A stretch of DNA of 64,000 nt, from assembly GCA_036336715.1 (NCBI GenBank), contig JAYZFP010000114.1, positions 1 through 64,000 on the forward strand, given 5' to 3'. The notes beneath the pieces were generated by a model. It was not told the origin of the DNA and made no database searches. It worked only from the letters and a program-made list of their open reading frames with translations. Shown here piece after piece: positions 27,962-35,935 of the stretch. The position numbers and the translations under genes were made by a program. Within the stretch, counting starts at the first letter, position 1. The number at the start of each line of letters is the position of its first letter. This DNA comes from JABAAE01 sp036336715. Lineage in GTDB: Bacteria; Planctomycetota; Planctomycetia; Pirellulales; Pirellulaceae.

Positions 27962-28678
27962 TTATTTCATCAGTCGGGTGAGCGTCGGTTCAATCGACTC
28001 AGCCCAGATGGTGTATCCTTTTTCACTCAGGTGAAGCAGGTCGGGCATGATTTCTTTTGACAGCGTCTGGTCCGACTCGAGAAATTCTGGACCGATATCG
28101 AGATAGGTGACCATTTTGTCCTCGGCCAGTTTGCTGACAATGGTGTTGCTCTTCTGGTTGACCTGTCGTCGCTTGTCCTGGGAGTCGCCGCCCCGGGGAA
28201 AGGTTGCCAGCAACAGGATCCTGGTGTCGGGTGACTTTTTCCGGATCTGGCCCACAATCACCTCGACGCCCTCCGCAATCTCGACGGGGGAATTGCTGCC
28301 CGAGTTGTTGGTACCAATCATGATCACCGCCGCTTTGGGTCGGATGTTTTCAAGATTTCCATTGTCGAGCCGCCAGATAACATGCTGGGTACGGTCACCA
28401 CCGATTCCGAGATTCACGGCATTCCTTTTCCCATAAAACTTGGCCCAGACTTTTTTTCCACGTCCTTCCCAGCCCTGTGTGATCGAGTCCCCTATGAAAA
28501 CAAGGTCGACATTTCCCTGCTGAACACGTTTGTTCATGGACTCATGGCGTTTCATCCAACCACCGGATCTCGGAACCGGGCGGATGGCAGAATGTTCCTT
28601 TTTTTCCTCCTGGCCGAAACCCGGTTGACTGAGGAGCAAGGACAACAAGATGGAAAAATGAACCAGGAACGATTGCAT
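27962..28678 (-). CDS. Secreted SGNH/GDSL hydrolase
   Basis: Start ATG 28678 gives a signal peptide ('LVHFSILLSLLLSQPGFG-Q'); the longer frame adds 13 residues before it. The 238-residue enzyme has the four SGNH blocks: block I 'VFIGDSITQGWEG' with the Ser nucleophile, block II 'NLGIGGDRTQHVIWRL', block III 'VIMIGTNNSGSNS', and block V 'DLLHLSEKGY' with the catalytic Asp-x-x-His. It resembles platelet-activating-factor acetylhydrolase-type esterases, which remove acetyl groups from lipids or sugars. It is probably the third gene of the minus-strand TerC, inositol oxygenase, SGNH run, after a 167-bp gap. Confidence 0.88.
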   Translation of the reverse strand: MQSFLVHFSILLSLLLSQPGFGQEEKKEHSAIRPVPRSGGWMKRHESMNKRVQQGNVDLVFIGDSITQGWEGRGKKVWAKFYGKRNAVNLGIGGDRTQHVIWRLDNGNLENIRPKAAVIMIGTNNSGSNSPVEIAEGVEVIVGQIRKKSPDTRILLLATFPRGGDSQDKRRQVNQKSNTIVSKLAEDKMVTYLDIGPEFLESDQTLSKEIMPDLLHLSEKGYTIWAESIEPTLTRLMK

Positions 28679-28845
28679 GGAATTTGCTCCGCGAAGATGG
28701 AATGTACAGGAGTGCACCCTATCATACCCTGAAGGAGTCGAAGGTGCATGATTGGGATTCCGCGTCCTTTCTTTCCCAACAGCGCATCAATTTCGACAGA
28801 CGCTTTACAGACATCGTCGCCGGTTTCGAACCAATCCGCCGAGGT

Positions 28846-29721
28846 TCACCAGCGGATGACAGGCGGAAAATAGCGACCAATCAATTCCTGGTAAAAGGGC
28901 TTCAGCTTTTCCACATCCGGTGGATCGTCAGACTTGGAGTAAAGATCGTACGGATTGAATGCCCGAACCCATTCCCGACTCCTGTGATCCTGTTCGTCCA
29001 TCAGGAATTCATCACCGCCCTCACGATGCCATGAATAAAACGAATGATATCGGATCATTGCCAAACCGGATTCCGGCAGGTAATCACGGGCCACATGGTA
29101 CATGTATTCGTCGTGCCCCCAGGAAAGCAGTACGTTTCGCAGACCACAGCCTGGCGTATAGATTCCGCATTCGGTTTGGTATTCCGATCGTTGAGCATCC
29201 GGATTGAGAGAAAAAAAATCGTGATAGACAATGGACTCATCAAACCGGCACCCGACCGGAAACGTGTCCCCGGTAACCGACCACTGGGGTTCTCCAAACA
29301 GGCAGAGAATCTTGCCAAGATCATGGATCAGCCCGGTCAGGATGAACCAGTCCGGGTGCCCGTCTGCCCGGATCGCTTCGGAAGTCTGCAACAGGTGCTG
29401 GATCTGCGAGAGCCCGGTATCCGGATCACTTTCATCGGTCAACTGGTTGAGAAACTCCATGGCTTCCCAGATGCCCATCTCCTTCTGCCCCAGCTTCAGG
29501 TACCTTTGCCGTTTTTGCCTCACCAGTTCGACTGTCTGGTTTTGGTGATTGAGCCGGTAGAATTCCCTCACGTGATCGGGTGCCTGGGCGTAGTCCCGAA
29601 ATTCCTCCTGCCGGTTTTCATCATCACTGTCACGGGTGCCACCTGAAAGCGGGTAGCGGCGGAGAGCATCTTCATCGACATCCTCTAGGGTTCGCGGGTC
29701 ATCCTGACTGCGGGAATTCAA
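28846..29721 (-). CDS. Myo-inositol oxygenase family protein
   Basis: The product (291 residues) closely matches the eukaryotic-type MIOX pattern: 'NHQNQTVELVRQKRQRYLKL', 'HLLQTSEAIRADGHPDWFIL', 'GLIHDLGKILCLFGEPQWSV', 'GDTFPVGCRFDESIVYHDFF', 'LSWGHDEYMYHVA', 'MIRYHSFYSWHREG' and 'FNPYDLYSKSDDPPD'. MIOX is a mixed-valent di-iron HD-domain enzyme that converts myo-inositol to D-glucuronate; the His/Asp ligands of the motifs are present. The start appears to be TTG 29721, with GGAG seven bases upstream (complement of 29729-29732). That site lies inside the end of the TerC gene, so the two are coupled. Bacterial copies are uncommon. Confidence 0.9.
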   Translation of the reverse strand: MNSRSQDDPRTLEDVDEDALRRYPLSGGTRDSDDENRQEEFRDYAQAPDHVREFYRLNHQNQTVELVRQKRQRYLKLGQKEMGIWEAMEFLNQLTDESDPDTGLSQIQHLLQTSEAIRADGHPDWFILTGLIHDLGKILCLFGEPQWSVTGDTFPVGCRFDESIVYHDFFSLNPDAQRSEYQTECGIYTPGCGLRNVLLSWGHDEYMYHVARDYLPESGLAMIRYHSFYSWHREGGDEFLMDEQDHRSREWVRAFNPYDLYSKSDDPPDVEKLKPFYQELIGRYFPPVIRW

Positions 29722-29723
29722 TT

Positions 29724-30557
29724 CTATTCTCCATCTGCCGGATGAAGGGATGCTTTTTTCAGGGTCAGTTTTCTCTGGTAACGGGACTGGGCGACGTCAA
29801 TCAGCACAAGGATGATGATGACGAAATAAAAGGTGCTTTTCTGCATGGCGTGAATCGGGTAGTTGAAAAACTGGAGGTGACCGTGTTCAGCGCCTTCGGA
29901 AACCAGCATGATGCCGACGATAAACAGAATAAACAGCCCCAGCACCTCGTACATCCGGTTTTTCTTCAGGAATTCGGAGACCGTATCCGCCAGCCAGATC
30001 ATCATCACGCCACTTGCCACGATGGCAACCGAAATCACGTAAAAGTTGTCTGTCAGGGCGAGGGCACTGAGGATGGAGTCAAATGAAAAAACGATATTCA
30101 TGATCACGATCATCGTGATCGCCTTGCCTACCGATTTTTTCTCCTTTTGTCCGTTGTGCTCTTCTCCCAGGTGTTCGATGGAAAGCATGTGGAAGATTTC
30201 CTTGAACGCGGTATAGATGATAAAAACACCACCCACCAGGACGATCAGGCTTTCCACGTTGATGTCCGCTGCCACCCAATGAAAAACCACCTCTTCCCCC
30301 TTGGAGTCGGTGGACCGGGTCGCCCAGTCGAACTTTAAAAGCGGGTTCTTGAAAACCTTGAAGAGGGAGGTAATCAACAGCAACAGGACAATGCGGAAAC
30401 CGATGGCCAGTCCAATACCCATCCTGCGAACATAGGACTGACGGCTTTCTTCCACACGTTTCGACTCGATGGAAACATAAAGCAGGTTGTCAAAACCGAG
30501 AACCGCCTGCAGGAAAACCAGCATCAACAGCGTGAAGACTATTTCAATCAAACCCAT
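29724..30557 (-). CDS. TerC-family integral membrane protein
   Basis: The 277-residue product has seven or more hydrophobic segments and TerC motifs: 'FLQAVLGFDNLLYVSIESKR' at the N-terminus and 'NIVFSFDSILSALALTDNFYV' in the second half, each with a conserved membrane Asp. TerC proteins take part in metal ion export, for example manganese in other bacteria, or tellurite resistance. A hydrophilic loop of about 45 residues around 'HLGEEHNGQKEKKSVGK' lies mid-protein. The start ATG follows TAGGG. The gene diverges from the lipid-modification operon. Confidence 0.87.
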   Translation of the reverse strand: MGLIEIVFTLLMLVFLQAVLGFDNLLYVSIESKRVEESRQSYVRRMGIGLAIGFRIVLLLLITSLFKVFKNPLLKFDWATRSTDSKGEEVVFHWVAADINVESLIVLVGGVFIIYTAFKEIFHMLSIEHLGEEHNGQKEKKSVGKAITMIVIMNIVFSFDSILSALALTDNFYVISVAIVASGVMMIWLADTVSEFLKKNRMYEVLGLFILFIVGIMLVSEGAEHGHLQFFNYPIHAMQKSTFYFVIIILVLIDVAQSRYQRKLTLKKASLHPADGE

Positions 30558-30701
30558 ATTTGCCCTACAAGTTACCAGGATGGACCTGTTAATTTATACC
30601 AGCTCGGCGGTTTTTGGCATGCCTGAATGATCCTACAATAACGGCCGTGGGATTGAATTTGTGAATCCGGCCTTGGAACTCCATCGAAGAGAAATCAGAC
30701 T

Positions 30702-31793
30702 TTGAAAACACGACGTACCCTTTCGACGATGCTATCCAGATCTGCAGCCCAAAACAGTGGGAATCATGGAAAAAAATGGCTCAATCCCCTGGGTGGGGTG
30801 TGGAGCTGGTTGTTCGAGGATTCCTATGCGCGCCCATTGGCAGAGTCCGAAGCCCGTGTCGATGCTGATCCTGGAAAAACGGAGGAGCGTGCCTACAACG
30901 ACAAAATTCAGTGGATTCGGGCAATCCCGTTTCTGCTGATTCACGTTGCCTGTCTGGCGGTTTTCTGGGTCGGTATCAGCCCCCTCGCGATCGGAGTGGC
31001 GGTCCTGCTCTACCTGACAAGAATGTTCGCAGTGACCGGTTTTTACCATCGGTATTTTTCACATCGTTCCTTTCGAACCTCAAGAGTGTTTCAGTTCGTG
31101 ATGGCGACTTTTGCCTGTACTGCTGGTCAGAGGGGCCCGCTCTGGTGGGCCGGTCACCATCGCTGGCATCACAAGCATTCGGACCAGCACGAAGACCTGC
31201 ATTCTCCCAGCCTGCTCGGGTTCATGAGAAGTCACACGGGGTGGTTCCTGACGCACTCCGCCCACGCAACCCCGAAAGCCCTGGTCAAGGACTGGTACCG
31301 GTTCGGCGAGCTACGGCTTTTGAATCGCCTCGACTGGTTGCCGTTTGTGCTGCTCGGTGCCGCCCTGTTTGCCTTGGGTCAACTCCTGGCCAGCATCGCA
31401 CCCGGATTGGGAACGAACGGCCCTCAACTGCTTGTCTGGGGATTTTTCGTCTCTACCGTGGTTCTTTACCATGCCACCTACACGATCAACTCACTGGCAC
31501 ACCGTTTTGGTTCCCGGCGATTCAACACCTCGGATGATTCCCGAAACAACTTCTCGTTGGCACTGCTGACGCTGGGCGAAGGCTGGCACAACAACCATCA
31601 CCATTTCCCCTCATCCGCACGGCAGGGATTTTACTGGTGGGAAATCGATTTCACCTATTACGGACTGAAACTGCTCAACTGCTGCGGATTGATCTGGGAT
31701 CTCAAACCTGTTTCAGAAAAGGCGCTCCAGCGAAACCTCGTTGCCCCCGTCGGCGGCCCTCCGGAATCGACAACCGGGAAAGTCAGTTCATGA
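30702..31793 (+). CDS. Fatty acid desaturase (delta-9 acyl-CoA desaturase type)
   Basis: A membrane di-iron desaturase of 363 residues that would introduce a cis double bond in an acyl chain. The three His boxes are present: HRYFSH, HRWHH, and HNNHH in 'LGEGWHNNHHHFPSSARQGF'. Hydrophobic membrane segments lie before box 1 and between boxes 2 and 3. The start is uncertain: TTG 30702 (weak site) or ATG 30729. The gene opens a six-gene operon with an FAD oxidase, DUF1365, cyclopropane synthase, DUF1295 and a second methyltransferase. The double bond it makes is probably the substrate for the methyl or methylene transfer further down. Confidence 0.92.
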   Translation: MKTRRTLSTMLSRSAAQNSGNHGKKWLNPLGGVWSWLFEDSYARPLAESEARVDADPGKTEERAYNDKIQWIRAIPFLLIHVACLAVFWVGISPLAIGVAVLLYLTRMFAVTGFYHRYFSHRSFRTSRVFQFVMATFACTAGQRGPLWWAGHHRWHHKHSDQHEDLHSPSLLGFMRSHTGWFLTHSAHATPKALVKDWYRFGELRLLNRLDWLPFVLLGAALFALGQLLASIAPGLGTNGPQLLVWGFFVSTVVLYHATYTINSLAHRFGSRRFNTSDDSRNNFSLALLTLGEGWHNNHHHFPSSARQGFYWWEIDFTYYGLKLLNCCGLIWDLKPVSEKALQRNLVAPVGGPPESTTGKVSS

Positions 31794-31806
31794 GGTCGGT
31801 GCAGGC

Positions 31807-33081
31807 ATGAAGATCGCGATTGTTGGTACCGGAATCAGCGGCCTGGTATCTGCCTATTACCTGTCCAGGAATCATGAGGTCACCGTCTTTGAATCGGGAA
31901 GTCATGTTGGCGGGCATACGCACACAGTCGCTGTCGAGGAAGATGGTCAGACCCGCCACGTTGACACCGGGTTTATTGTCTTCAATCGCAAAAACTATCC
32001 CGCCTTCAATCGCATCCTCGAAGAACTGGGAGTTCGATCCCAACCTTCCGACATGAGCTTCAGCGTCAGCGCTGAAAACGGCCGATTCGAATACAATGGC
32101 ACCAGCCTGAATCGCCTGTTCGCCCAGCGGACCAATCTCTTTCGACCCGGATTCTACGGAATGATCCGGGACATCATGCGGTTCGGCCAGGATGCGAGGA
32201 AATTCCTCGAAAGTGATGAAACGGACTCCTGTTCGGTCGCTGACTTCCTGGAGCGTCATCACTATGGCTCCCTGTTCACCTCGAAATACCTGGGCCCCCT
32301 CGGTGCCGCACTCTGGTCCTGCCCTTCAGAAAATTTCATGCAGTTTCCCATGCGATTCGTGGGAGAGTTCCTCGCCAATCACTTCATGCTCCAGGTTGGG
32401 GGCAGGCCGAAGTGGCGGGTCATTGAAGGAGGCTCATTTCGTTACGTAGAAAAAATGACCCGCGGCTTTGCCGACCGGATCCGGTTGAACTGCGGTGTTG
32501 AGAGTATCAGAAGGGATGCAAGTGGAGTCCTGATAAACCACCGCAAGGGAACCGACCGCTTTGACCATGTTGTCGTGGCCTGCCACGCGGACCAGGCGTT
32601 GCGTTTACTTGCCGACCCCTCACCCTGCGAAACGGAAACCCTATCCTGTTTTCCCTACCAGAAGAATCGTGTCTTCCTGCACACGGACTCATCGGTTCTG
32701 CCCAAAAGAAAACTGGCATGGGCTGCCTGGAATGCAAAAATTCTCGATGAACCGGCAAAGCGGGAAACTTCAGGCGGCATCGCAGTCAGCTACAACATGA
32801 ACATTCTTCAGTCACTCCCCGGCCGGACCGTCTATTGCGTAACGCTGAACGAAGAACAGATTATCGACCCAAGTAAAATCATTCGCAGGATTGACTATCA
32901 TCACCCGCTGTTCACGGTTTCGCGGGCCGAGGCCCGTGAAAAACAGAACCAGCTGATTGATCGTAACCAGACCTCTTTTTGCGGTGCCTACTGGGGATAC
33001 GGATTTCATGAGGATGGTGTCCAGAGTGCACTCCGGGTAGTGGAACAATTGCTCCCTGCACGAAAACGGGAGCTGGCATGA
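31807..33081 (+). CDS. FAD-dependent amine oxidase/desaturase-like protein
   Basis: Start ATG 31807 lies 13 bp after the desaturase stop. The N-terminus has the dinucleotide-binding motif 'AIVGTGISGLVSAYYLSR' and 'FESGSHVGGHTHTV'. It belongs to the NAD(P)-binding amine-oxidase-like superfamily that accompanies DUF1365 and cyclopropane synthases in many Gram-negative genomes, and probably oxidises a lipid or fatty-acid intermediate. Other motifs are 'SCPSENFMQFPMRFVGEF' and 'YCVTLNEEQIIDPSKI'. The stop overlaps the DUF1365 start (ATGA, 33078-33081), so translation is coupled. Confidence 0.87.
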   Translation: MKIAIVGTGISGLVSAYYLSRNHEVTVFESGSHVGGHTHTVAVEEDGQTRHVDTGFIVFNRKNYPAFNRILEELGVRSQPSDMSFSVSAENGRFEYNGTSLNRLFAQRTNLFRPGFYGMIRDIMRFGQDARKFLESDETDSCSVADFLERHHYGSLFTSKYLGPLGAALWSCPSENFMQFPMRFVGEFLANHFMLQVGGRPKWRVIEGGSFRYVEKMTRGFADRIRLNCGVESIRRDASGVLINHRKGTDRFDHVVVACHADQALRLLADPSPCETETLSCFPYQKNRVFLHTDSSVLPKRKLAWAAWNAKILDEPAKRETSGGIAVSYNMNILQSLPGRTVYCVTLNEEQIIDPSKIIRRIDYHHPLFTVSRAEAREKQNQLIDRNQTSFCGAYWGYGFHEDGVQSALRVVEQLLPARKRELA

Positions 33082-33851
33082 GAAGTGCGATCTATACCGG
33101 AGTGGTCCGGCACCACCGACTGTTGCCGGTCGAACACAAATTCTCCTATCGGCACTCCCTTTTCCTGCTCGACCTCGAGGAGCTGGATCAGGTGTTTCGC
33201 CGCACCTGGTTGGCCTCAAACGAACGATGGAACTGGATTTCGTTCCGTCGCAAAGATCACTCGGGAGATTCCACGCAGCCCTTGCATCAGTCGATCCGTG
33301 CCCTTGTGAGAAGGGAAACGGGCGAGCAGCACGACGGCAGCTGTTTTCTTTTGACCAGCCCGCGCCATTTTGGATTCGCCATGAATCCGGTCAGCTTCTA
33401 TTTCTGCTATGACCGGGAACAGCAGTTACGGACGATTATCGGCGAAGTGAACAACACGCCCTGGGGGGAGCAGCACTGTTATGTGCTTCCGGTGAAAACA
33501 CCCGATGCGCGCATTCACCAATTTGTATTTGACAAGCAGTTCCATGTCTCGCCCTTCATGCCCATGAACCAGGAATACAGCTGGCGTATCAGCGCACCGG
33601 ATTCGCGATTCGTGGTCAACATGCAGAATATCGAAGCCAACGAAAAGAAGTTTTCGGCAACCATGGCGCTTCAGCGAAAACCTCTGACGAACTGGTCGGT
33701 TATCGGAAACCTGCTCAGGCATCCCTTCACAACCGGCAAGGTCTTCAGCAGCATCTACTGGAATGCAATGAAACTTTACCTGAAAAAAACACCTTTTTTT
33801 GCCCATCCCAAAAAGCAAAAAGCGGAATACGCAAGTCGGCCCAGCGAATAA
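33078..33851 (+). CDS. DUF1365 protein
   Basis: The product (257 residues) starts 'YTGVVRHHRLLPVEHKFSYR', the DUF1365 signature, and contains 'PRHFGFAMNPVSFYFCYD', 'VNNTPWGEQHCYVLP' and 'FHVSPFMPMNQEYSWRI'. The family lacks a proven activity but is genetically tied to FAD oxidases and cyclopropane fatty acid synthases. It may be a helper in lipid modification. Cytoplasmic. It overlaps the FAD oxidase by four bases and is 10 bp from the GTG start of the next gene. Confidence 0.9.
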   Translation: MRSAIYTGVVRHHRLLPVEHKFSYRHSLFLLDLEELDQVFRRTWLASNERWNWISFRRKDHSGDSTQPLHQSIRALVRRETGEQHDGSCFLLTSPRHFGFAMNPVSFYFCYDREQQLRTIIGEVNNTPWGEQHCYVLPVKTPDARIHQFVFDKQFHVSPFMPMNQEYSWRISAPDSRFVVNMQNIEANEKKFSATMALQRKPLTNWSVIGNLLRHPFTTGKVFSSIYWNAMKLYLKKTPFFAHPKKQKAEYASRPSE

Positions 33852-33855
33852 GGAG
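33851..33855 (+). promoter_or_regulatory. Shine-Dalgarno AGGAG that sets a GTG start
   Basis: AGGAG lies six bases before GTG 33862. The longer open frame beginning at 33799 would overlap the DUF1365 gene by 53 bp and has no such site. Confidence 0.75.
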
Positions 33856-33861
33856 CACCCC

Positions 33862-35091
33862 GTGGCGCAGGCAATTACAGATTCCATCTCACGCAAACCG
33901 GCCCGATCGGCGGGGGGGTACAACCCGTTGGCCCGCCTGTCCCGTTCGGGCGTTCAGGCAGGTATCCAACGCCTGCTGGGCGATCGAGTACGGATCGAGG
34001 AAGGATCCTCCGGTGAAAAAACGACGGAGCTCGAAATCCGGGTGCATGACCAGGACTTTTATCGAAAAGTTGCCTGGGGAGGTTCTGTCGGTGCAGCGGA
34101 TTCCTACATCGCTGGTGACTGGTCCACCAATGACCTGGTCGGCCTGTTTCGCGAATTCACCAAAGCGAGGAAACAGGGGCGAAATCTCTCCAGCCCCCTG
34201 GCATTCCTGCAAAATCAGGTGGAAAGGTTCCAGCATTGGTTTCGCCGCAATTCCCGGGCAGGCTCCCGACGCAACATCATGAGCCACTACGACCTGGGAA
34301 ACGATTTTTTCCAGCTGGTTCTTGACCCGTCCATGACCTATTCTTGCGGCTGCTTTGACCAACCAACGCAGGACCTGGAAACAGCACAGGAAAACAAGTA
34401 CGAGTACCTCTGTCAACTGTTGCAACTCGACTCGGGTGACCACCTGCTGGAAATCGGAACCGGATGGTGTGGCATGGCCATCCATGCTGCCAGGCACCAT
34501 GGTTGCCGGGTCACCACCACAACAATCTCCAGCCAGCAACATCAGTACGCAGTCGAAGCTGTCAGAAAGGCCGGTCTGCAGGACCGGATTGAGGTGTTGC
34601 TTCAGGATTACCGGGAACTGGATGGCCAGTATGACAAGCTGGTCTCTATCGAAATGATTGAGGCGGTCGGACACCGGTACCTTCCGGTCTTTTTTGCCAG
34701 TTGCCATTCGCTGCTCAAAAACGGTGGCTCGATGGCATTGCAAGCCATATCGATGCCCGACAGCGAGTACCCCAGGTACCTCAAGCGAGCGGATTTCATC
34801 CAGACACATGTGTTCCCGGGATCCTGCTGTCCCTCGCTGGGCGCGATGCTCTCCGCGGTAGCAAAAACGACCCGTTTTTCACTGGAGAGTTGCAGGAACA
34901 TCGGTCTGGATTATGCCGAAACGCTCAGACGTTGGCGATTGAACAGCGTTCAAAACGACAACCGCATCCGATCACTGGGCTACTCCGATGAGTTCTTGCG
35001 GCTCTGGGAGTACTACCTCTGCTACTGCGAAGCCGGATTTGCCGAAAAGTACATTGCCACTCACCAGATGTTGTTGACGAAAGGTGCCTGA
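33862..35091 (+). CDS. cfa: Cyclopropane-fatty-acyl-phospholipid synthase
   Basis: A product of 409 residues starting with GTG. Cfa adds a methylene bridge to the double bond of phospholipid acyl chains using S-adenosylmethionine. Family motifs are 'NIMSHYDLGNDFFQLVLDPS', 'YSCGCFDQP', the SAM loop 'LLEIGTGWCGMAIHAARHHG', 'LVSIEMIEAVGHRY', 'DFIQTHVFPGSCCPS' and 'YAETLRRWRLNSVQ'. Length and order match the bacterial enzymes. The active-site Cys, Glu and His segments are recognisable. A product with methyl or methylene branching is equally possible given the FAD oxidase next to it. The stop lies 1 bp before the DUF1295 start. Confidence 0.92.
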   Translation: MAQAITDSISRKPARSAGGYNPLARLSRSGVQAGIQRLLGDRVRIEEGSSGEKTTELEIRVHDQDFYRKVAWGGSVGAADSYIAGDWSTNDLVGLFREFTKARKQGRNLSSPLAFLQNQVERFQHWFRRNSRAGSRRNIMSHYDLGNDFFQLVLDPSMTYSCGCFDQPTQDLETAQENKYEYLCQLLQLDSGDHLLEIGTGWCGMAIHAARHHGCRVTTTTISSQQHQYAVEAVRKAGLQDRIEVLLQDYRELDGQYDKLVSIEMIEAVGHRYLPVFFASCHSLLKNGGSMALQAISMPDSEYPRYLKRADFIQTHVFPGSCCPSLGAMLSAVAKTTRFSLESCRNIGLDYAETLRRWRLNSVQNDNRIRSLGYSDEFLRLWEYYLCYCEAGFAEKYIATHQMLLTKGA

Positions 35092-35092
35092 G

Positions 35093-35929
35093 ATGAACTT
35101 CTGGCTTTGGTGCTACGTAATCTGGCAGGTCAACACGGTGGTTTTTACCGGAATCTGGCTGCTGCAGAAGAAAACGAAAAACGCGGGAATCGTCGATCTG
35201 GCATGGACCTTCGGAACCGGAATTGCCGGGATGATCCTGGTCGGGCAGGCCAGTGGTCCGGCTGTCCGAAAATGGATCGTGGGTGGAATCGTACTCGCCT
35301 GGACACTTCGACTCGGGATCTACCTCGGCGTTCGGATTTTTTCAGAGGAGGAAGACGGCCGTTACGCGGACATGCGAAAAAAATGGGGAGACGCCTTTGA
35401 AAAAAGGATCTTTCTTTTTTTCCAGTTGCAAGCGATCTGGACGCTCCTGTTCGCCCTGCCCATGTATTCTGCCGCCATGAATGATGGTCCTGCCTGGCAG
35501 TGGTTTGATATCGCCGGAATTCTCCTGTTCACGGTTTCCCTGGCAGGTGTCACGCTGGCTGATTACCAGTTATTCCGTTTCAGGTCCGATGAAAGCAACC
35601 GGGGACGGGTTTGTCGCGTGGGACTCTGGAAATACTCGAGGCATCCCAACTATTTTTTTGAGTGGTTGCACTGGCTGGCTTACGTATTCGTCTCGTTCGG
35701 TTCCCCATGGATGATTGGTACCGTGGCAGGTGCCCTGGTGATGTTCTGGTTCCTGACAAAGGTGACCGGAATTCCGATCACCGAAAAGCGGGTGTCCAGC
35801 TCCCGGAAACAGGAATTCGAAATTTATCAAAACGAAGTCAACGCTTTTTTCCCCGGTCCGGTCCGCCACTCGGCGGACACTGGCAACGCCGCCGCGGGGC
35901 AGCTTCATTCTTCAAACTCCGAAGGGTAA
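35093..35929 (+). CDS. DUF1295 integral membrane protein
   Basis: ATG 35093 follows the Cfa stop by one base. The 278-residue protein has about six membrane segments and the steroid 5-alpha-reductase-like C-terminus: 'CRVGLWKYSRHPNYFFEWLHWLAY' -type motif, 'SSRKQEFEIYQNEVNAFFPG'. Relatives either reduce double bonds of lipids with NADPH or methylate (isoprenylcysteine carboxyl methyltransferase fold). Its place between two SAM-dependent lipid methyltransferases suggests a reductase step acting on a methylene or alkene intermediate. The assignment of that step is inference. Confidence 0.88.
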   Translation: MNFWLWCYVIWQVNTVVFTGIWLLQKKTKNAGIVDLAWTFGTGIAGMILVGQASGPAVRKWIVGGIVLAWTLRLGIYLGVRIFSEEEDGRYADMRKKWGDAFEKRIFLFFQLQAIWTLLFALPMYSAAMNDGPAWQWFDIAGILLFTVSLAGVTLADYQLFRFRSDESNRGRVCRVGLWKYSRHPNYFFEWLHWLAYVFVSFGSPWMIGTVAGALVMFWFLTKVTGIPITEKRVSSSRKQEFEIYQNEVNAFFPGPVRHSADTGNAAAGQLHSSNSEG

Positions 35930-35935
35930 TCGACC

